From contig NC_064834.1 of NCBI RefSeq assembly GCF_024166365.1, forward strand, positions 54,044,001-54,108,000: DNA of 64,000 bases, written 5' to 3'. This document shows positions 54,801-63,800 of this stretch, one piece after another. This DNA comes from Elephas maximus indicus (Eukaryota; Chordata; Mammalia; Proboscidea; Elephantidae). Each line of letters starts with the position of its first letter. Within the stretch, counting starts at the first letter, position 1. Below the pieces are notes generated by a model. The model was not told the DNA's origin, searched no databases, and saw nothing but the letters and a program-made list of their open reading frames with translations. The position numbers were made by a program, and so were the translations under genes.

Positions 54801-57800
54801 CTGGGAACTACTACTATAAAGAATACCAAGATTACAACCTAGGGAGGCAGGGCAAGGTGACAAAATAGCCAGACACTTCCGGCAGTCCTTCTTACAACAA
54901 AGACGCAAAAAAACAAGTGAAACAATTACATTTATGACAAGCTAGGAGCCCGGAACATCAAAGGCAAAGTTAGAAAACAGACTGAGCAGCAGGGAGAGGG
55001 AGACATGGTTCAGAATTGGAGAGGAGCTACCAGACCTGAATTGCCGGGATACCTCAGGCACCATTCCTGGGAGTGGCTGCGGCGGGCTGGTAGTAGCGTT
55101 CCACCACAGCTTCCTCAGGGAGAAGCAGCCAGCTGTACAGCCTAGTCACACCTCTGGAACCAGAGAAGAACAGAGCTCTTGGCAAAAGCTAAGTACTTGG
55201 TATATTTTTCTGCGCCCCCAAGCCAGCTTCAGTGGCTGTTGATTTTCCTGGGCCTTTTTTTGAGATAGGTCCTGTTGAGCACCCTGAGCCATCCTTCTGG
55301 CCTTGGAGTAGGAATAAATTCACAAATGGGGGAAAAGATAATTTGCCATCTCCACTAACCGGGGGAGCTCAGAACAGAAGCAGCTCTTGCCCAGGCAAAA
55401 CGGTCCGTGGACTTTAAATACCTTTCCCCCCCAGCATAGACCTGTGTGGCCTATTTCAGGAGAATAGGCCCTTGATGACAGACTGTAACTGTTTCAGCTG
55501 TGTGGTGGAGAGGTGGGTATTTGATATTTCACACTGCTTTGCTTATTAAACAGGGTCCTCGCCTACTCACATCAGGGGCCTAAGGACTGATGGCTCCACT
55601 CAGGTCACCCAGCCACCTGTGACGGGGTCCAAGGATAACTGGTACCTCCCAGTCCTTACAACCAAAAGCATTGGGTGCCCATGGTCCATCTGCAGAACCC
55701 ACCCACCTGTACACTGTTGGGACCAGGGACATGCTTTCTTCACAGATACTCGGGGGACAGTTCTCAGCCCTCTGCCTTGTTCAGAGCATGACCCCCTGCT
55801 GCAACCAGATACTGATACCTACACCAATCACCCCTGCTCCTCTAAGACTGTAGGACAAAGCCTGTTCCACACACTTGATGATCAGCTGCCCGAACACATG
55901 AGCTGAATTCATACAAGAAAAGTGAATGGGCTCCTAGACTGATATACCTGATAACAGCTCTAGCCGTCTGGTGACAGGATGTCAGAGTTTCAAAGGCAAA
56001 AATAATCAAGCTAGCTCACTCAGGCAACCCATTTGGGCATATAAAAACAAAACAAAGGAAGAAGCTAGGATACAGTAAGCAAACAAAATAAACTAATACA
56101 ATAACTTATAGATGGCTTGGAGACAACAGTCAATACCAAGCCACATAAAGAAACAGACCATGATCGCCTCAACAAGCTCTCAAAACAAAGAATCAAGGGA
56201 ATCTTCTGGATGAAGGTGTCTTCCTGGAATTACCAATGAAGAATTCAAAAGATTAACATACAGAACTTTTCAAGACATCAGGAAGGAGATAAGGTAATAT
56301 GCAGAACAAGCCAAGGAACATACAGCTGAAGTAGTTGATGAAATTAAAAAGGTTATTCAAGAACATGATGAAAAATTTAATAAGCTGCAGGAATGCACAG
56401 AGAGACAACAATCAGAAATTCAGAAGATTAACAATAAAATTACAAAATTAGACAACTCAGTAGAGAGTCGGAGGAGCAGAATTGAGCAAGAGGAAGGCAG
56501 AATTGGTGAGGTTGAAGAAAAGGCAGTTGGCACCAGTATATCTGAAGAAAAATCAGATAAAAGAATTAAAAAAAATGAAGAAACCTAAAGAATCAGTTCA
56601 AGAGAAGTAACCTACGAGTGATTGGAGTACCAGAACAGGGAGGGATAACAGAAAATACAGAGAGAATTGTTGAAGATTTGTTGGCAGAAAACTTCCCTGG
56701 TATCGTGGAAGATAAGAAGATGTCTATCCAAGATGCTCATTGAACTCCACATAAGCTAAATTCTAAAAGAACGTCACCAAGACATATTATAGCCAAACTT
56801 CCAAAACCAAAGATAAAGAGAGAATTTTAAGAGCAGCTAGGGTTAAACAAAAAGTCACCTACAAAGGAGAGTCAATAAGAATAAGCTCTGACTACTTGGC
56901 AGAAACCATGCAGGCAAGAAGGCAATGGGATGACTTATATAAAGCATTGAAGGAAAAAAATTGCCAGCCAAGAATCATATATCGAGCAAAACTGTCTCTC
57001 AAATATGAAGGTAAAATTAGGACATTTCCAGATAAATGGAAATTTAGGATATTTGTAAAAACCAAACCAAAACTACAAGAAATACCAAAGGAAGTTCTTT
57101 GGTTAGAAAATCAATAATATCAGGTATCAACCCAAGACTAGAACACTGGGCAGAGCAATCAGAAGTCATCCCAGACAGGGAAATCAAAAAAATAAATCAA
57201 GATTGAAAAAACCACTCAAAACAGGGTAACAGTGATGTTATTATGTAAAGGAAGACAACATTAAAACAATAAAGAGGGACTAAGAAACGTAGTCATAGAT
57301 CTTCCATATGGAGAGGATGATAAAGCAATACAAAGAAATAAAAGTTAGGTTTAAATTTAGAAAAATAGGGGTAAATAACAAGGTAACCACAAAGGAGTCT
57401 AACTATCCTACACATCAAATTAAAATACAAGAAAAAAATAGCAACTCAGCAGAAATAAAATCAACAACGAATAAGAGGAAAATACAATATATAAACTACT
57501 CGGCACAGAAAATTAAGTGAGAAAAAGAAACTGTCAACAACACACAAGAAAAAGACGTCAAAATGACAGCACTAAACTCATACCTGTCTATAATTACGCT
57601 GAATGTAAGTGGACTAAATGCACCAATAAAAGACAGAGAGTGGCAGAATGGGTAAAAAAAAAAGATCTGTCTATCTGCTGTCTACAAGAGACACACCTTA
57701 GACTTAGAGACACAAACAAGCTAAAACTCAAAGGATGGAAAAAAATAAATCAAGCAAATAACAATAAAAAAAGAGTAGGAGTGGCAGTATTAATTTCTGA

Positions 57801-60800
57801 CAAAATAGACTAAAGTTAAATCCACCACAAAGGACAAAGAAGGACACTAAATGATGATTAAAGGAACAATATAACAGGAGGATATAACCATATTAAATAT
57901 TTATGCACCCAGTGACAGGGCTGCAAGGTACATAAAACAAACTAACAGCATTGAAAAGTGGGATAGACAGCTCCACAATTATAGTAGGAGACTTCAACAT
58001 ACCACTTTCGGTGAAGGACAAGACATCCAAAACGAAGCTCAGTAAAGACATGGAAGATCTAAATACCACAATCAACCAACCTGACCTCATAGACCTATAC
58101 AGAACACTCCACCCAACAGCAGCCAAGCATACTTTTCCAGCACACATGGAACATTCTCTAGAATAGACCACATATTAGGTCATAAAGCAAGCCTTAACAG
58201 AATCCAAAACATCAAAATAGTACATAGCATCTTCTCTGACCATAAGGCCATAAAAGTAGAAATCAATAACAGTAAAAGCAGGGGAAAGAAATCAAACACT
58301 TGATAACTGAACAATACCCTGCTCCAAAAACAACTACGTTATAGAAGAAATTAAGGATGGAATAAAGAAATTCATAGAATTCAATGAGAATGAAAACACT
58401 TTGTATCAGAACCTTTGGAACACAGCCAAAGCAGTGCTTAGAAGTCAATTTATATCAATAAATGCACACATCCAAAAAGAAGAAAAGGCCCAAATCAAAG
58501 AATTTTCCCTACAAGGTGAACAGATGGAGAGCAACAAAAGAAACCCTCAGGCACCAGAAGAAAACAAATAAAAATTAGAGCAGAATTTAATGAAATTAAA
58601 AAAAAAAAAAACGGAAAAACAATTGAAAGAGTTAAAAAGTCCAAAAGTTGGTTCTTTGAAAAAATTAACAAAATTGATAAACCATTGGCCAAACCAACCA
58701 AAGATACAGGAGAGGAAGCAAATAACCTGAATAAGAGATGAGATGGGCGATATTACAACAGACCCAACTGAAATTAAAAGAATCAGATTAGTACAAAAAT
58801 TGTACTCTAACAAATTTGAAAACCTGGAAGAAATGGATGAATTCCTAGAAACACACTACCTACCTAAACTAACACAAACAAAGGTAGAGCAACTAAATAG
58901 ACCTATAACAAAAGAAGAGATTGAAAAGGTAATCAAAAAATTTCCAACAAAAAAAAAAGCCCTGGCCCAGAAGGCTTTGCAGAGTTCTCCCAAACTTTCA
59001 GAGAAGAGTTAACACCACTACTACTAAAGGTATTTCAGAGCATAGGAAAGGACAGAATACTGCCAAACTCATTCTGTGAAGCCAGCATATTGCTGATACC
59101 AAAACCAGTTAAAGACATCACAAAAAAAGAAAATTATAGACCTATATCCCTCATGACAGAAACCCTGGTGGCGTAGTGGTTAAGTGCTAGGGCAACTAAC
59201 CGAAGGATTGGCAGTTTGAATCCACCAGGCGCTCCTTGGAAACTCTACGGGGCAGTTCTACTCTGTCCAGTAGGGTTGCCATGAATCAGAATTGACTCGA
59301 CAGCACTGGGTTAGCTTTTTGGTTTTTTGGTATCCTTCACGAACTTAGATGCGAAAATCCTCAACAAAATTCTAGCCAATAGAATTCAACAACATTATCA
59401 AAAAAATAATTCACCATGACCCAAGGGGGATTTGTACCAGCTGTTCAGGGATGGTTCAACATTAGAAAAACAATTAATGTGATCCATCGTGTAAATAAAA
59501 CAAAAGACAGGAACCACAGGATCTTATCAATTGATGCAGAAAAGGCATTTGACAAAGTTCAACACCCATTCATGATCAAAACTCTCAGCAAAATAGGAAC
59601 AGAAGAAAAACTCCTGAACATAATAAAGGGCATTTACACAAAGCTAACAGCCAACCTCATCCTAAATGTAGAGAGTCTGAAAGCATTCCCCTTGAGACTG
59701 GGAACCAGACAAGGATGCCCTTTATCACCACTCTTATTCAGCATTGTGCTGGAGGTCCTAGCCAGAGCAATTAGACTAGATAAAGAAATTAAGGGCATCC
59801 AGATTGGTAAGGGAGAAGTAAAACTATCTCTGTTTGCAGATGACATAATCTTATACACAGAAAACCCTAAAGAATCCTCAAGAAAACTACTGAAACTAAT
59901 AGAAGAGTTCAGCAGAGGATCAGGATACAAGATAAACATACAAAAATCAGTTGGATTCCATGGTTTAAGGGGACTTCTAAGTCAATTGGCAAAATCTATT
60001 ATGAAAACATTCTGCATCCCACTTTGAAATGTGGCGTCTGGGGTCTTAAATGCTAACAAGCGGCCATCTAAGATGCATCAATTGGTCTCAACCCACCTGG
60101 AGCAAAGGAGAATGAAGAACACCAAGGTCACACGATAACTAAGAGCCCAAGAGACAGAAAGGGCCACATGAACCAGAGACCTACATCATCCTGAGACCAG
60201 AAGAACTAGTTGGTGCCCGGCCATAACCGATGACTGCCCTGACAGGGAACGCAACAGAGAACCCCTGAGGGAGCAGGAGATCAGTGGGATGCAGACCCCA
60301 AATTCTCATAAAAAGACCATACTTAATGGTCTGACTGAGACTAGAGGAATCCCGGCGGTCATGGTCCCCAAACCTTCTGTTGGCACAGGACGGGAACCAT
60401 CCCCGAAGACAACGCATCAGACGTGAAAGGGACTGGACAGTGGGTAGGAGAGAGATGCTGATGAAGAGGGAGCTAATTATATCAGGTGGACACTTGAGAC
60501 TGTGTTGGCATCTCCTGTCTGGAGGGGGGATGGGAGGATAGAGTGAGTTGGAAGCTGGCAAAATTGTCACGAAAGGAGAGACTGGAAGGGCTGACTCATT
60601 AGGGGGAGAGCAAGTGGGAGTATGGAGTAAGGTGTATATAAACTTATATGTGACAGTCTGACTTGATTTGTAAACGTTCACTTGAAGCCCAATAAAAGTT
60701 AATAAAAAAAAAAAAAATCAGTTGGATTCCTCTACACCAACAAAAAGAACATCGAGGAGAAAATCACCAAATCTGTACAGTTTTCAGTAGCCCCCAAGAA

Positions 60801-63800
60801 GATAAAATACTTAGGAATAATACAAAGAAAACTACAAGACACTACTGCAAGAACCAAAAGAGACCCACAAAAGTGGAAAAACATACTTGCTCATGGATAG
60901 GAAAACTTAACATTGTAAAAATGTCTATTCTATCAAAAGTGATCTATAAATACAATGAAATTCCAGTACAAATTCCAATGACATTTTTTAATGAGATGGA
61001 GAAACAAATCATCAACTTCATAAGAAAGGGAAAGAGGCCCCGGATAAGTAAAGCATTACTGAAAAAGGAGGACAAAGTGGGAGGCCTCACTCTACCTGAT
61101 TTTAGAACCTGTTATACTGCCACAGTAGTCAGAACAGCCTGGTACTAGTACAACAACAGGCACATAGACCAATGGAACAGAATTGAGAATCCAGATGTAA
61201 ATTCATCCATCTAGGAGCAGCTGATATTTGACAAAGGCCCAAAATCTGTTAATTGGGGAAAAGACAGTCCCTTTAACAAATGGTGCTGGCATAACTGGAT
61301 AACGATCAGCAAAAAAATGAAACAAGACCCATACTTCACACCATGCACAAAAACTAAACCAAAATGGATCAAAGACCTAAATATAAAATCTAAAACAGTA
61401 AAGAGCATGGAAGAGTAAATAGGGACAATGCTAGAAGCTCTAATACATGGAAAAGACAGTATAGAAAAACATTACTAACAATGCAGAAGAGAAACTGGAT
61501 AACTGGGAGCTCCTAAAAATCAAACACTTATGCTCATCCAAAGACTTCACCAGAAGAGTAAAAAGATTACCTTTAGACTGGGAAAAAGTTTTTAGCTATG
61601 ACATTTCTGATCAGCTTCTGATCTCTAAAATCTATATGATACTGCAAAAACTCAACTACAAATAGACAAATAACCCAATTAAAAAATGGGCAAAGGATTT
61701 TAGCTGGCACTTCACTAAAGAAGACATCCAGGTAGCTAACAGATACATGAGGAAATGCTCAGGATCATTAGCCGTTAGAGAAATGCAAATCAAAACTACA
61801 ATGAGATTCCATCTCACTCCAGTAAGGCTGGCATTAATCCAAAAAACACAAAATAATAGATGTTGGAAAGGTTGTGGAGAGACTGGAACACTTACACACT
61901 GCTGGTAGGAATGTAAAATGGTACAGCCACTTTGGAATCGATTTGGTGCTTCCTTAAAAACTAGAAATAGAATTACCATACGATCTAGCAATCCCACTCC
62001 TTGGAACATATCCTAGAGAATTAAGAGCGTTTACACGAGCAGATATATGCACACTCATGTTTATTGCAGCACTGTTTGCAATAGCAGAAAGATGGAAGCA
62101 ACCAAGGTGCCCATCAGTGGGTGAATGGGTAAATAAATTATGGTGTAATCACACAGTGGAATACTACATATCGATAACAAACGATGAATCCGTGAAACAT
62201 TTCATAACGTGGAGGAATTTGGAAGGCATTATGCTGAGTGAAATTAGTCAGTTGCCAAAGGGCAAATATTGTAGAAGACCACTAGTGTAATAACTGGAGA
62301 AATAGTTTAAACAGAGAAGAAAATATTCTTTGATGGTTATGAGAGGGAGGAAGGAGAGGGGTTTTCACTAAGTAGATAAAAAAAAAAGTAGATAGTAGAT
62401 ACAAATTATTTTAGGTGAAGGGAAAGACAACACACAATACAGGAGAGGTCGTCACAACTGGACTAAACCAAAAGCAGTTTCCTGAATAAACTGAATGTTT
62501 CGAAGACCAGCAGAGCAGCAGTGGGGATTTGGGGACCATGGTTTCAGGGGACATTTAAGTCAATTGGCATAATAAAATCTTTTAAGAAAACATTCTGCAT
62601 CCCACCTTGGAGAGTGGCTTCTGGGGTCTTAAATGCCAGCCAGTGGCCATCTAGGATGTATCAATTGGTCTCAACCCACCCGGCGCAAACGAGAATGAAG
62701 AACACCAAAGACACAAGGTAATAATGAGCCCAGGAGACAGAAGGGACCACATAAACCAGTGACGACATCAGCCTGACACCAGAAAAACTAGATGGTGCCC
62801 AGCCACAACTGATGACTGCCGTAATAGGGAACACAACAGAGAACCCCTGAGGGAGCAGAACAGTGAGATGCAGACCCTAAATTCTCATAAAAGACTAGAC
62901 TTAATGGTCTGACTGAGACTAGAAGGACCCTGGAGGCCATGGTCCCCAGACCTTCTGTTAGCCCAAGACAGGAACCATTCCCAAAGCCAACTCTTCAGAC
63001 AGGGATTGGACTGGACTGTGGGATGGAAGATAATGCTGGTGAGAGTGGGCTTCTTGGATCAAGTGGACGCACGAGACTATGTTGGCATCTCCTGTCAGGA
63101 GGGGAGATGTGAGAGCAGAGGGGGTCAGAAGCTGGCTGAATGGACACAAAAATAGAGTGGAGGGAGGGGGTGTGCTGTCTTATTAGGGGCAGAACAGTTA
63201 GGAGTGTATAGAGGGACATATATAAGTTTTTGTGTGAGAGACTGACTTGATTTGTGAACTTAAGCACAATAAAAACTAAAAAAAAAAAAAAAAAGGGAAA
63301 AAGCCAGCACTTAGCACCTACTATGTTCCAGGAACTGTTCTAAGTGTTTAGTATATATATAAACTCATTTCAGCAGCTTCCATGTGGTAACCACTCATAT
63401 TCCCATTTTTACAGATGAAGAAACTGAGGCACAGAGAGGCTAAGTGATTTCCTAACGTAACACAGCTGGGAAGTGGCAGAGCCAGGACTTGAGTGTAGGC
63501 ATTTTGGTTCCAGAGACTCTGTTCGTACAACTACCCTGCACCATTGGTATTTTGGTGGCTCTTGATGCATATTTGGGACTTTTTTAACATGGCAACATTT
63601 TTCTTTGTGTGGGTCAGATAGTGACACTTCAGGTTCAGGTGACCAGCTGATGCGATTTGCCTGGAACTGGGGACTTTGCTAGGAGGTAGGACTTCAGTTG
63701 TAATGCCTGGAAAGTCCTGGGCAAACAAGGACAAGTTGGTCACTCTACTTGAGGGCCTTCAGCACCCTGGGACTCAGGATGAAGTCTTTTTTGTAACTAT

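Larger units (their letters stand above)
57563..62290 (+). pseudogene. L1 ORF2 (endonuclease-reverse transcriptase), broken
   Basis: The start reads [20 protein letters not shown]. Endonuclease landmarks are QETH (about 57690), [10 protein letters not shown] (about 57980) and SDHKAIK (about 58240). The RT core is open at 59416-59959 and includes [11 protein letters not shown] and the catalytic FADD at 59833-59844. The end RRPLV has its stop at 62288-62290. Early stops, frameshifts and two insertions disable it. Confidence 0.88.
54846..63294 (+). mobile_element. Near-full-length L1 retrotransposon, inactive, with two nested insertions
   Basis: The layout is 5'UTR (about 54846-56100), broken ORF1 (about 56190-57116), ORF2 (57563-62290), a 3'UTR of about 990 bp, AATAAA at 63268-63273 and a poly(A) tract ending near 63294. 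An AfroSINE (59158-59330) and a truncated L1 (59960-60712) sit inside ORF2. Removing both insertions and their duplications leaves about 1257 codons for ORF2, the full L1 length. Many stops and frameshifts show it cannot move itself now. The 5' limit is approximate, and no outer target duplication is evident. Confidence 0.85.

Noticed and set aside
59416-60027. 203-codon frame with a reverse-transcriptase core as an independent gene
   Set aside because: It is part of a broken L1 ORF2, and its end lies in a nested L1 insertion.
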